DNA of 64,000 nt, from assembly GCF_040675855.1 (NCBI RefSeq), contig NZ_JBEGIK010000001.1, positions 2,294,001-2,358,000 on the forward strand, written 5' to 3'. Shown here piece after piece: positions 18,911-27,824 of the stretch. Under the pieces are notes generated by a model that saw only the letters and a program-made list of their open reading frames with translations, made no database searches and was not told the origin of the DNA. This DNA is from Microbacterium sp. LWH3-1.2 (GTDB taxonomy: Bacteria; Actinomycetota; Actinomycetes; Actinomycetales; Microbacteriaceae). Made by a program: the position numbers and the translations under genes. Each line of letters starts with the position of its first letter. Positions within the stretch are counted from its first letter, which is position 1.

Positions 18911-21550
18911 TCAATGCGCGGACGTAACAGTCCCGTCGGCGGGCGGAATCGTCACCACGCCCGACGCCCCGTCGACGGTCACGTCGACGCCCGTCGTGAT
19001 CGTGTCGGTCGCGCGCGCGACTCCGACGACCGCGGGGATTCCGTACTCCCGGGCGACGACGGCGCCGTGGCTGTTGGCGCCGCCCATCTCCATGACGAGT
19101 CCGCCGGCGGTGAGGAACAGCGGCGTCCAGCCCGGATCGGTCGATGGGGCGACGAGGATCTCCCCGGGCTCGAGGCGCGCCCCGACCGGGTCGAGGATCA
19201 CCCGCGCCGGCGCGGTGACGGTCCCCGCCGATGCGGGGGTGCCCCGCAGGGCGCCGGGAGCGTCTGACGCGCCGCTGCCACCGCCCACAGCCTCGGGCTC
19301 CGTCCCGTCGGACAGGAGCATGCGCGGCACGTGGCGGCGTCGCAGCTCGGTGTCGTAGCGGTCTCTGCGCGCGCGGATCGTGGTGCGCATGTCTGTTCCT
19401 GCCGCCGCCTGCTTCGTCTCTTCGAAGTCGAGGAAGAACACGTCACCCGGTTCCGCGATCCGTCCCGCAGCGGCGAGCTCGACGCCGATGTCCACGAGCG
19501 CCGCCCGAGCACGGCGCATCGCGCTGATGATCAGGAACTTCGGCATCTCGCGCATTCCGACGAGCGCCCGAGCGCGCCGCAGGCAGAACCCGACGGCCGC
19601 GGCGCGGAGCCGGCCACGCCGACGCGCGCGACGGACGAGCGTGTCGATCATCGCCTCGGCGCCGCGCGCACCGACGGCGAAGTGCTGGGCCGGGGTCGCA
19701 GCATCCGTTTCGAGGCGAAGGTATCCCGCCAGCACACCGAACAGGTGTGCGGGGTCCTCGCCCCAGCGCGGCATGCCGAGGTCGATCTCGGCAACGGCGC
19801 GGTGGCCGTAGCGGGCGAGGAAGTTCGCCATCGTCCGCTGCAGCACGCCCGGCAGGGTCCCGGCCAGATAGGCGTCGGCGAGATCTGCGGGGGCGAGGGT
19901 GCGAAGCGCCGCCGCCGACTCGGTGTCGCGTCGTGCTCTGACGGCGATGTCCCAGAGCTCGAGATCCATCTGGGTCGTGACGTTGTCGGGCGCGCTGCGC
20001 AGCACCTTCTGCAGATCGCCCGGCTGCGTCGAGCCGCGCAGCAGACGCCCGGCGAGTCCCAGCATCCCGAAACCGACGAGGGCGCCGGGCAGGCTGCGCG
20101 GCGCGAGCGGCATCGCGCGGAAGAGCAGATCGACAACGCCGTCGATCCGCGTCGGGATGTCGCCGGCGGGGATGTCCCGCGTCCGGACCTCCCTCGCCAA
20201 CCGGTGCACCCGTTGCTGCGCCGCTGCCGGACTGAGGAGCGCCTGCCCGACCACGAGCGGGAGACGGATGCGGGCGGCCACGTGGAGGAAGCCGCGCGCG
20301 AAGTGTCGCCGCGAGCGGGGGAGCACGGAGAACCTCGGGTCGGCGAAGAGGCCGCGCACCACGACCGCGGACCGCGCCTCCATCACGTCGAGCGCCCGCG
20401 GCATGATCTCGCGGCCGACGGCCGACCGCACGACCGGCGTCGCATCGACGAAGATGCGGTCGCCCCCGATCGCGAATGCCCCGGGTCCGTCGGCGATCCG
20501 GGCGGGACGGTGGCCGATGAGGTCGAGGAACCCCGAGCCGATCACCCGGAAGGCGGCGATTCCCATCGGCGTGAGGGGGCGGTGGAGTCCCTGCGCGAGG
20601 CTGACGCAGAAATAGATGCGGGTGTGGGAAGCGGGAAGGGGGGCGTCGCGGACGGGCACCGGGAACAGCGTCGTGATCGGCCTGGACTGGGTGAGCCACG
20701 CGTGCCCGTCGGCGTCGATCGCCCACTCGATGTCCTGCGGACTGCCGAACGCGCGCTCCACCCGGTCTCCGAGCGCCGCCAGCGCGCGTACCTGGGAATC
20801 CGTCACGCTCGCCGCCTGGGCGCCGTCGCGGCCGGCTCGACGATCGAGGATGCGTCCGGTCGCCGTGTCGACGACGAAGTGATCCGGGTCGACCGAGCCC
20901 GATACGACGGCCTCGCCGAGGCCACGGGCAGCGTCGAGCACCGCCTGCCGCCGACGGCCGGTCACCGGATCCGCGGTGAACAGCACGCCCGCCGATTCGG
21001 CGGCCACCATCCGCTGCACGACGACCGCCAGCGCGACGCCCGCGCCGTCGATGCCCTGGGCGGTGCGGTACGCCACCGCGCGGTCGGTCCAGAGCGACGC
21101 CCAGCAGCGGTGGACGGCGTTCAGCACTGCGTCGACTCCGGCCACATCCAGGTATGTGTCCTGCTGGCCGGCGAAGCTCGCTCCCGGAAGGTCCTCCGCG
21201 GTCGCCGAGGACCGGACGGCGACGGGACCCGCCCCGGACTCCAGCCGGGCGTAGGCATCGCGCACCGCGTCGGCCACCGCGTCGGGGAACGGCGCCTCGA
21301 GAACCGCCGCACGGGCGGCCGCAGCATCCGTGATCGTGCCTGCTTCCACGGCCGATCCGCGGACCGCATTCCGGTACGCCTCGGTGGTGACGCAGAAACC
21401 GGGCGGCACCTCGAAGCCCGCGCGGATCAGCTCGCCGAGATTGGCCGCCTTGCCGCCGACGGTCGCGAGGTCGTCGGCCGACAGCTCCGCGAGATCGACG
21501 ACCAGAGCCGTGCCCGCGTCGACGGGCTCCTCTCGAGTGGACGCGGCCAT
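18911..21550 (-). CDS. PEP-synthase-like phosphotransferase (rifampicin phosphotransferase type)
   Basis: Three-domain dikinase-type enzyme of 879 residues: an N-terminal ATP-grasp (GGKAANLGEL at 32-41; PVAVRSSATAEDLPGASFAG near 116-135), a divergent middle domain, and a C-terminal swivelling phosphohistidine domain (GGANSHGAVVAREYGIPAVVG) carrying the catalytic His. This size and order fit Rph, which inactivates rifamycins by transferring the ATP beta-phosphate. It also fits uncharacterised PEP synthases; the short C-terminus lacks the PEP/pyruvate-binding barrel of true PpsA, which favours Rph. Start ATG 21550 follows GAGAGGA at a good distance. An inverted repeat lies 25 bases upstream. 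I did not find the known rifamycin-associated promoter element. Confidence 0.8.
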   Translation of the reverse strand: MAASTREEPVDAGTALVVDLAELSADDLATVGGKAANLGELIRAGFEVPPGFCVTTEAYRNAVRGSAVEAGTITDAAAARAAVLEAPFPDAVADAVRDAYARLESGAGPVAVRSSATAEDLPGASFAGQQDTYLDVAGVDAVLNAVHRCWASLWTDRAVAYRTAQGIDGAGVALAVVVQRMVAAESAGVLFTADPVTGRRRQAVLDAARGLGEAVVSGSVDPDHFVVDTATGRILDRRAGRDGAQAASVTDSQVRALAALGDRVERAFGSPQDIEWAIDADGHAWLTQSRPITTLFPVPVRDAPLPASHTRIYFCVSLAQGLHRPLTPMGIAAFRVIGSGFLDLIGHRPARIADGPGAFAIGGDRIFVDATPVVRSAVGREIMPRALDVMEARSAVVVRGLFADPRFSVLPRSRRHFARGFLHVAARIRLPLVVGQALLSPAAAQQRVHRLAREVRTRDIPAGDIPTRIDGVVDLLFRAMPLAPRSLPGALVGFGMLGLAGRLLRGSTQPGDLQKVLRSAPDNVTTQMDLELWDIAVRARRDTESAAALRTLAPADLADAYLAGTLPGVLQRTMANFLARYGHRAVAEIDLGMPRWGEDPAHLFGVLAGYLRLETDAATPAQHFAVGARGAEAMIDTLVRRARRRGRLRAAAVGFCLRRARALVGMREMPKFLIISAMRRARAALVDIGVELAAAGRIAEPGDVFFLDFEETKQAAAGTDMRTTIRARRDRYDTELRRRHVPRMLLSDGTEPEAVGGGSGASDAPGALRGTPASAGTVTAPARVILDPVGARLEPGEILVAPSTDPGWTPLFLTAGGLVMEMGGANSHGAVVAREYGIPAVVGVARATDTITTGVDVTVDGASGVVTIPPADGTVTSAH

Positions 21551-21574
21551 GGTGTCGTCCTCTCGGCCAGGTCG

Positions 21575-21590
21575 GCCCACGCTCGTGGGC
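21575..21590. promoter_or_regulatory. Inverted repeat upstream of the Rph-like gene
   Basis: GCCCACG-CT-CGTGGGC, perfect 7-bp arms around two bases, 25-40 bases before the start codon. It could be an operator half-site pair or a leader hairpin. Confidence 0.4.
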
Positions 21591-21643
21591 TCAGGTGCAG
21601 AATCGCACTCCGCGCACCCCGCCACAAGATCGACCGGATGTCG

Positions 21644-22972
21644 TCAGTCTGTCCAGGCCTGTTCGATGGGGATGCTGCGTTCCAGCACGTTCTCGGCGGC
21701 CCGGTGTCCCGAGAGCATCGCGGCGGGAACCGTCGCCGGGTCGTCAGTCCACGTCGCCTCACCGGCGAGGTGGAGCACGCCTCCGATGGGCGTCGCGAGG
21801 TCGTCGTGGTCGGCCGTCGTCGACCCGACCGTCATATAGGCGTACGAGCCGTGCGACCACGGGTCGTCCTGCCAGTCCGTGACGTGCACGTGCGTCGGCG
21901 CCTCGACGCGGTCGCCGTACAGGCGCCGCAGCTGCACGAGCACCGACTCCACGATCTCGTCCTCCGTCCAGTCGCGCGTCTGGACCGCCGCGGGCCCGGC
22001 GGCGAACGTGAGCAGCGTCGGCGTGCCGTGGAGCGCGGTGAGGTCGTACCACGAATGCCACCAGCGACTCTCGGGCCCCTGCTGGCGGATCGCGTAGACG
22101 CCGTCGTCCCAGAACTTCGCGGGGAACCGCAGGAACACCTTCTCGAACGCGTTCATCGCGAGCCTGCTGAGTGCCCCCGCGACAGGGTCGGGCAGCGGCG
22201 GTTCGATCACGAACTCGTCCGACTGCAGCACGCCGACCGGCACGGTGACGATCACGGTGTCGGCGGCGAACAGCCCGTGATCGGTCGTGACCAGCACCCC
22301 CTCGGGCGACCACTGCACGTCCGTCACGACATGGATGAGACGGATGTCGAGACCCTCGGCCAGCCGCCGCGGCAGGCGGTCGTACCCCTCGGGGAACACG
22401 ACCTCGTCGCCGTCGATGGAGTCGTCGTCGAGTCCGTGGGCGGCGAGATCCTCGATCCAGGCGCCGTACTGCTCCTCCGAGCGGTGCTCGAGGTACTCGC
22501 GCACGCGCTGCGTGCGCTCCGCGTCCCAGCCCTGCGCCGCGAGCGCGGCATCGGTCACGTCGCGGTAGGACGCGGCGGGTTCGGAGGCGGCGATCACGTC
22601 TCTCAGCGTGGCGTCGACGGTGTGGATGTCGTCGATGTACGCCTGGGCGCCAGCATCCGTCAATCGAGTCCCGTCGGGGCCGTAGTAGGCGATGGGGCGG
22701 CTGTCGGGCTGGTAGCCGCCGACGGTGAACTCGACGGTGCGCATGCCGAACGCCTCCGCGGCCGCGGCGACGGGGGAGTCGTTGATGCCGTGGATCCAGG
22801 AAGCTCCCATGTCGGTCACGGTCCCGGGGAAGTGGCGGTCGGTCGAGATGCGGCCGCCGACGCGATCGCGGGCCTCGAGCACCACGACACGACGGCCGGC
22901 TCTGCTCAGGAGGCGCGCGGCAGTCAGTCCCGCGACTCCCGCTCCCACGACGATCGTGTCGAAATGGTCCAT
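21644..22972 (-). CDS. Flavin monoamine oxidase family protein
   Basis: FAD-dependent oxidase of amines or polyamines, 442 residues. The dinucleotide-binding GAGVAGLTAARLL at 10-22 is followed by VVLEARDRVGGRI (about 30-42). The C-terminal GGVLHLAGEATW...PATVPAAMLSGHRAAE is the FAD-binding end typical of polyamine and monoamine oxidases. There is no twin-arginine signal, so it is cytosolic. GGAGG lies seven bases before ATG 22972. Substrate is not determinable; a polyamine is a reasonable guess given the cadaverine pathway nearby, but the genes are not coupled. Confidence 0.88.
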   Translation of the reverse strand: MDHFDTIVVGAGVAGLTAARLLSRAGRRVVVLEARDRVGGRISTDRHFPGTVTDMGASWIHGINDSPVAAAAEAFGMRTVEFTVGGYQPDSRPIAYYGPDGTRLTDAGAQAYIDDIHTVDATLRDVIAASEPAASYRDVTDAALAAQGWDAERTQRVREYLEHRSEEQYGAWIEDLAAHGLDDDSIDGDEVVFPEGYDRLPRRLAEGLDIRLIHVVTDVQWSPEGVLVTTDHGLFAADTVIVTVPVGVLQSDEFVIEPPLPDPVAGALSRLAMNAFEKVFLRFPAKFWDDGVYAIRQQGPESRWWHSWYDLTALHGTPTLLTFAAGPAAVQTRDWTEDEIVESVLVQLRRLYGDRVEAPTHVHVTDWQDDPWSHGSYAYMTVGSTTADHDDLATPIGGVLHLAGEATWTDDPATVPAAMLSGHRAAENVLERSIPIEQAWTD

Positions 22973-23057
22973 CTGCGATCCTCCCCGGCCGCGCTTCCCT
23001 GCGCCCTTCGACGCTAGCGGCTTCCGGCGGGTCGCCGATCCACGGGCGCCGCCGAGG

Positions 23058-23546
23058 TCAGAGCTTGTACCCGATCGCGCGCAGCAGATCTCGGCGGTCG
23101 GCGACGTCCTGTTCGGTCTCGACGCCGACCGGCGGCTGACCGTCTATGACGCCCGCGACGCCGCGGCCGGCGTCGGTCACCGCGACGAGGAGCTGCACCG
23201 GGTTCGCGGTCGCGCAGGAGATCGAGCAGACCTCGGGCACGGCCTTCACCTGATTGAGGACGTTCACCGGAAAGCCCCCGCGCAGCATGATCACGAACGC
23301 GTGACCGGCCCCGATCGCCAGCGCCGCATCGACGGCGAGCGCGACGAGGTCGTCATCGTTGCCGGTGCGGCGCACCAGCCGCGCACCGGATGCTTCGCAG
23401 AACGCGACGCCGAACCGGAGCGTTCCGCCGACTCCGGCGAGCGCTTCGTGCAGGTCCTCCACGGTCTTGATGAAGTGCGACTGGCCCACGATGACGTTCA
23501 CGTCGTCCGGCTTGTCCAGCGGGACGACCTCGATGTCGACGGTCAT
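23058..23546 (-). CDS. Adenosine-specific kinase family protein
   Basis: Small protein of 162 residues matching the family annotated as adenosine-specific kinase (PF04008). Typical segments are VIVGQSHFIKTVEDLHEA (about 19-36), GVAFCEASG (47-55) and the NPVQLLVAV.. GRGVAGVIDG C-terminal half. GGAGGAGG precedes ATG 23546, which decides the start over longer in-frame alternatives. Biochemical function in bacteria is poorly established. Confidence 0.85.
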   Translation of the reverse strand: MTVDIEVVPLDKPDDVNVIVGQSHFIKTVEDLHEALAGVGGTLRFGVAFCEASGARLVRRTGNDDDLVALAVDAALAIGAGHAFVIMLRGGFPVNVLNQVKAVPEVCSISCATANPVQLLVAVTDAGRGVAGVIDGQPPVGVETEQDVADRRDLLRAIGYKL

Positions 23547-23740
23547 GGGAACCTCCTCCGACAGCGCCAGCCTAGACTCCTCGCCCCCTCGATGCGCGGG
23601 GAGCCCGCGAGGGCGCCTCCGTACGGGCATCGCAGGAACCGCTGAAGCGACTGCTCGACGGCGAGTTCCGGCGCCCGTATGTATCAGGCCCGCGCGGGCG
23701 GCCTCTGAAGAGTCGTCCAACTCGACCCTGAGGAGCTGTC

Positions 23741-24214
23741 ATGCGTGTTGCATACCGCGTCATCGCCTACGTCATCTGCGCGCTGGTCGCGCTGCAAGCC
23801 GCTTCCCATGCCTGGGCGTCGGCCGGTCTCGGCCTGTACATCGCGCAAGGCGGCGTCGTCGACGCCTCCGCGCAGGAGGGCCCGCCGCCGTTCCCGGAAG
23901 TCTTGGGCTTCATGATCCACGGCATGAACGGGATGTTCGTGATCCCCGCGCTCGCGCTGATCCTGCTGATCGTGTCGTTCTTCGTGAAGGTGCGGCACTC
24001 GGTGACGTTCGCCGCCGGCGTCCTCGTGCTCGTCGTGCTGCAGGTGACGCTCGGACTGCTCGGTCACGGCATTCCACTGCTCGGTTTCCTGCACGGCATC
24101 AATGCACTGCTGCTGTTCACGACCGCGCTGCTGGCGGGGCTCAACGCCTCGAAGCTGCGTGTCATCGCGAAGGCGGACGCCGTCGCGCCGGCGGCCGTCG
24201 GTGCTTCCGCGTAG
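23741..24214 (+). CDS. Four-helix membrane protein next to multicopper oxidase
   Basis: 157 residues with four predicted membrane helices (about 7-30, 56-80, 86-108, 115-136) and several histidines at helix ends (His23, His60, and HGIP and HGIN in the later helices), which could bind heme or copper. It looks like one of the small DUF membrane families; I do not recognise a function. GAGGAGCTGTC precedes ATG 23741. The multicopper oxidase start at 24201 lies inside its 3' end, so the two are translationally coupled and likely work together. Confidence 0.75.
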   Translation: MRVAYRVIAYVICALVALQAASHAWASAGLGLYIAQGGVVDASAQEGPPPFPEVLGFMIHGMNGMFVIPALALILLIVSFFVKVRHSVTFAAGVLVLVVLQVTLGLLGHGIPLLGFLHGINALLLFTTALLAGLNASKLRVIAKADAVAPAAVGASA

Positions 24215-25775
24215 GACGGACTCGGCGAAGAGCCGGTGGGGCTGGTTCGCTCGCCGGCTCGGGGCCGTGCTCGGCGTGGTCGCGGTGGGACTCGTCGGCT
24301 GGATGTGGTGGGCCAGCGTGCTGCCCGGCTCGTACTCGGCGCTCGACATGGGCGTTCCCGACTTCGGGGGCGGGCCGGGCTCTGAAACCCACGGCGCGGC
24401 GCACGGACACGTCAGCGCCGCCGGCACAGGCACCGCGGCGAGCCCTCCCGCCGCGGATGAGACCAGCGTGACCGACCTGGCCCCCGACCCCGACCGCCCC
24501 GCCGACGTCCACGTCGAACTCACCGCTCGGGCGGAGCGCGTCACGCTCCCGGGCGGCGCGCCGTTCGACGGATTCACGCTCAACGGCGCCACGCCGGGCC
24601 CGACCATCCGGGCGACGGAGGGGCAGCTCGTGGAGGTGGTGCTGCGCAACGAGGACGTGCCCGCCGGCGTGACCGCGCACTGGCACGGGGTCGACGTGCC
24701 CAACGCGATGGACGGTGTGGCCGGCGTCACTCAGGACGCGGTGATGCCCGGGCGGACCTTCGTCTACCGCTTCGTCGCCGAGCAGGTGGGAACGTTCTGG
24801 TACCACGCGCATCAGGCATCGCACCCGCAGGTCGTCGGCGGCCTCTTCGGCGCGCTGATCCTCGATCCCGCCCCTCAGCCGGCCGCTCCAGTCGCCGCGG
24901 CCGTGAACCCTCCGGCCGTCGACGTCGCCGCAGCGATCCACACGTACCCCGGAGGCGAGCGCACGATCAACGGGGCGATCGGCGACTCGCACCAGGAGGC
25001 GGCCCCGGGCGACAGCGTCCGCGTGCGACTCATCAACACCGACTCGACGCCGACGAGCGCCTGGGTGAGCGGATCGTCCTTCCGAGTGCTCGCCGTCGAT
25101 GGTCACGATCTCGTAGGCCCCACCGCCGTCGCCGATCAGAGCGTGCAGATCACCGCGGGCGGTCGTGCCGACCTCGAGGTCCGGGTTCCCCCCAGTGGCG
25201 CCGTGCGCGTCCAGGTCCCCGGCGCCTCGCTCGTCGTCGGGCCGCATGGCGCTCACGCCGACCCGACGTCGGCGCCGCGGGACCCGCTCGATCTGCTCGC
25301 CTACGGCGAGCCCGCCCCGACCGGATTACACCCGGACGCCCCCGACCGCCGCTTCACCTACGACATCGGCCGCCTTCCCGGTTTCCTCGACGGACGCCCG
25401 GGCTACTGGTGGACGATCAACGGCGGCATGGGGGCCGGCGTGCCGATGTACATGGTCGACGAGGGCGACGTCGTCGTGATGACGATCTCCAACAGCAGCG
25501 GCGAAGGACATCCGATGCATCTTCACGGGCACCACCTGCTCGTCCTTGCCCGTGACGGCGTGCCCTCGTCCGGCAGCCCGTGGTGGGTGGACTCCCTCGA
25601 TGTCGCGCACGGCGAGTCGTTCGAGGTCGCATTCGTCGCCGACAACCCGGGCGTGTGGATGGACCACTGCCACAACCTCCCTCACGCTGCGGAGGGCCTC
25701 ATGACCCACGTCGCCTACAACGGCGTCACGACGCCCTTCCGCCTCGGACGAGACACCGGCAACGACCCGGAGTGA
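24201..25775 (+). CDS. Membrane-anchored multicopper oxidase
   Basis: Extracytoplasmic laccase-like oxidase, 524 residues from GTG 24201. An N-terminal membrane anchor (about 19-40) is followed by a His- and Ala-rich linker and cupredoxin domains. Copper ligands visible: TAHWHG, FWYHAH, HPMHLHGHH, and DHCHNLPHAAEGLM at the C-terminus, the last including the type 1 Cys-His with a downstream Met. All four signature motifs are intact, so it should be active. No Met-rich loop as in CueO is obvious. Candidate substrates are Cu(I), Fe(II), Mn(II) or phenols. Confidence 0.9.
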   Translation: MLPRRTDSAKSRWGWFARRLGAVLGVVAVGLVGWMWWASVLPGSYSALDMGVPDFGGGPGSETHGAAHGHVSAAGTGTAASPPAADETSVTDLAPDPDRPADVHVELTARAERVTLPGGAPFDGFTLNGATPGPTIRATEGQLVEVVLRNEDVPAGVTAHWHGVDVPNAMDGVAGVTQDAVMPGRTFVYRFVAEQVGTFWYHAHQASHPQVVGGLFGALILDPAPQPAAPVAAAVNPPAVDVAAAIHTYPGGERTINGAIGDSHQEAAPGDSVRVRLINTDSTPTSAWVSGSSFRVLAVDGHDLVGPTAVADQSVQITAGGRADLEVRVPPSGAVRVQVPGASLVVGPHGAHADPTSAPRDPLDLLAYGEPAPTGLHPDAPDRRFTYDIGRLPGFLDGRPGYWWTINGGMGAGVPMYMVDEGDVVVMTISNSSGEGHPMHLHGHHLLVLARDGVPSSGSPWWVDSLDVAHGESFEVAFVADNPGVWMDHCHNLPHAAEGLMTHVAYNGVTTPFRLGRDTGNDPE

Positions 25776-25813
25776 ACGTCCGGCCGGGCCTGTCCCGTGA
25801 GAGTGTGGGGCGC

Positions 25814-26518
25814 ATGACCCTGCTCGACCCGCTCCCGCCGAACGGCCCGGTGCTCGTCATCCGCCAGGAGGAGCGAGCGGATGCTGCGACCGACCTCGAA
25901 CGGTCCGTCGAGCTCCTGCGGGCGGTGGCGACCGGCACGATCGCACAGCCGCGCGTCGTGCGCCTCTACAGCCCGGTGCCGACCGTCGCGATGAGCCGCC
26001 GCGAGAGCCGCATGCCGGGGTTCGACGTGGCGCGACGCGCATCGCAGGAGCGCGGCTTCACGCCGGCCATCCGTCCCACGGGCGGACGCGCCGTGGCGTA
26101 CGACGAGACCTGCATCGTCTTCGACGTGGTCGCGCGCGAGGCCGACGGAGCGATCGACCAGGTGCGGTTCTTCCGCGAGATCGGCGACGCGCTCGCTGCG
26201 GCGATGCGCGGGCTCGGCGTCGACGCCCGCGTCGGCGATGTGCCCGGGGAGTACTGCCCCGGCGAGTTCAGCATCAATGCGCGCGGCGCCGTCAAGCTCA
26301 TCGGAACCTCGCAGCGCGCCGTGCGCGGCGCACGACTGCTGAGCGGGATGCTGCCGCTCGGCGGCGTCGAGCGGTTCACCGACGTTCTGAGCGCCGTGAA
26401 CGCGGCACTCGAACTCGACTGGGACCCGGCGACCTTCGGCACGCTTGCCACGGAGGTGCCGCGTATGCCCCGGGCGATGGTCGAGCGCGCCCTGATCGTC
26501 GCGCTCGCCGGGGGCTGA
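25814..26518 (+). CDS. Lipoate-protein ligase A / octanoyltransferase family protein
   Basis: Member of the biotin/lipoate ligase fold family, 234 residues. The RPTGGRAVAYDE segment corresponds to the conserved R..GGGAV..HD motif, and the VKLIGTSQR segment carries the invariant catalytic Lys. A separate C-terminal accessory domain is absent. It may attach lipoate or octanoate to dehydrogenase E2 or GcvH proteins; lpdA is 29 kb away, so context does not help. ATG 25814 is used; GTG 25805 is in frame. No canonical ribosome binding site beyond GGGG. Confidence 0.8.
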   Translation: MTLLDPLPPNGPVLVIRQEERADAATDLERSVELLRAVATGTIAQPRVVRLYSPVPTVAMSRRESRMPGFDVARRASQERGFTPAIRPTGGRAVAYDETCIVFDVVAREADGAIDQVRFFREIGDALAAAMRGLGVDARVGDVPGEYCPGEFSINARGAVKLIGTSQRAVRGARLLSGMLPLGGVERFTDVLSAVNAALELDWDPATFGTLATEVPRMPRAMVERALIVALAGG

Positions 26519-26743
26519 CCCCGTCACCCGGTGATCGACCCGAGCGGTGTCCCGCGTACGACCACGCGCAGCTCGCCGGCGTCGCGGCGAGCCACGTCGT
26601 GTGCGAGCCCGTCACGGTGATGGCCGCGCAGATCGAGGGCGCCCCCGGAACTGGGTCCTAGCGCGCACCTTGCCCGGTGACAAGCCCCTCCACAGGCCGT
26701 TCTGGCCGTCGCAGGCTGGAAGGACCCCAGAAGGAGGACCGTC

Positions 26744-27211
26744 ATGAGCGACCACATGGACACCCCGGAGCAGAACCCCGGCGCCGGCACCCCGCCCGAC
26801 GCCCGTCAGAACGTCCCGCAGAACGCCGCCTCGCAGCAGAACGTCGAGCGGGAGGCGTCGTCCCGCCAGGACGCCATGCAGGACGACGCCGTCTCGCGGG
26901 GCGAGATGGAGCATGAGGCCGTCGAGCACAGCGCGACCACGGATCACGACGTGATCAGGCACTGGGCGGAGGACCGCCACGCGATGCCGGCGACCGTCGA
27001 AGGCACCGAGCACGACGGGAACGTCGGCGAGCTCCGGCTCGACTTCGACTTCGGCAACGACCTCGAGGACCTGCGACAGGTCGGCTGGGACGAGTGGTTC
27101 CGCGCGTTCGACGAGCGCGGACTCGAGTTCGTCTTCCAGGAGACCACTCGGCCCGACGGATCGCCGTCGAACGACTTCCACCTCGAGCCGGCGGGTCACA
27201 CGCGCACCTGA
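26744..27211 (+). CDS. Hypothetical acidic protein, 155 aa
   Basis: No family recognised. The first 60 residues are disordered-looking and rich in Gln, Asn, Glu, Ala and Asp; the last 80 look folded, with DVIRHWAEDRHAMPATVEG and LRQVGWDEWFRAFDERGLEF. No signal peptide or membrane segment. A strong AAGGAGG lies seven bases before ATG 26744, and codon bias is typical, so I consider the gene real. It stands alone between lplA-like and mug genes. Confidence 0.6.
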   Translation: MSDHMDTPEQNPGAGTPPDARQNVPQNAASQQNVEREASSRQDAMQDDAVSRGEMEHEAVEHSATTDHDVIRHWAEDRHAMPATVEGTEHDGNVGELRLDFDFGNDLEDLRQVGWDEWFRAFDERGLEFVFQETTRPDGSPSNDFHLEPAGHTRT

Positions 27212-27254
27212 CACTCGGTCCGGGCTGCGTCCGCGGGTGCGGGAGACTGAACGC

Positions 27255-27824
27255 ATGGGTTTCACGCGCGCCGAGCTGGAGTCGTACCGCGGGCGCAGCA
27301 TCCCGGATCTCATGCCCTCGCACCCGAAGCTGGTGTTCGTGGGCATCAACCCGGGCCTCTGGACGGCCGCCACGGGCGTGCCTTTCGCGCGCCCGGGCAA
27401 CCGCTTCTACCCTGCCCTCGTCGCGGCGGGCATCATCGAACGGATGCCCCGCATCGACGACGACGGCATGGCAGAGGCGGATCGGCGCGCGCTCCTGGAT
27501 GCGGGCATCGGGATCTCGAGCATCGTCCGGCGCGCCACCGCGCGCGCGGACGAGCTCTCCCGACGGGAGCTGCGTGAAGGTGCGCAGCGGCTGGAGCGGG
27601 ATGTCGTCGCGTGGAAGCCCGAGGTCGTCGCGATCCTCGGGCTCACGGCGTACCGGGAGGGCTTCGGGCAACCCCGGGCGGTGGCGGGCCGGCAGCCGGG
27701 GGACCTCGGCGGCGCAGCGCTGTGGGTTGTGCCCAACCCGAGCGGCCTGAACGCGCACGTGACAGTGGCGACGCTCGCCGAGGCCTACGCGGAGCCGGCG
27801 CGTGCCGCCGGGGTGATCGCGTGA
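27255..27824 (+). CDS. mug: Mismatch-specific (G:T/U) DNA glycosylase, Mug family
   Basis: Base-excision repair enzyme that removes uracil or thymine opposite guanine. 189 residues. The active-site motif VGINPGLWTAATG (about 29-41) contains the key Asn, and the second motif VVPNPSGLNAH (about 157-167) is intact. ATG 27255 is chosen because the family N-terminus starts there. The stop overlaps the next start by four bases (GTGA). Confidence 0.92.
   Translation: MGFTRAELESYRGRSIPDLMPSHPKLVFVGINPGLWTAATGVPFARPGNRFYPALVAAGIIERMPRIDDDGMAEADRRALLDAGIGISSIVRRATARADELSRRELREGAQRLERDVVAWKPEVVAILGLTAYREGFGQPRAVAGRQPGDLGGAALWVVPNPSGLNAHVTVATLAEAYAEPARAAGVIA

Noticed and set aside
19331..23017. Very long plus-strand open frame antisense to the Rph-like and amine oxidase genes
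   Set aside because: Low stop-codon frequency at this GC content explains it; protein composition is His/Arg/Glu-rich shadow sequence and the minus-strand genes have clear motifs.
26524..26660. Minus-strand segment ending RVVVRGTPLGSITG that looks protein-like
   Set aside because: No start codon with signal, too short, overlaps the promoter region of the 155-aa gene; at most a gene fragment.
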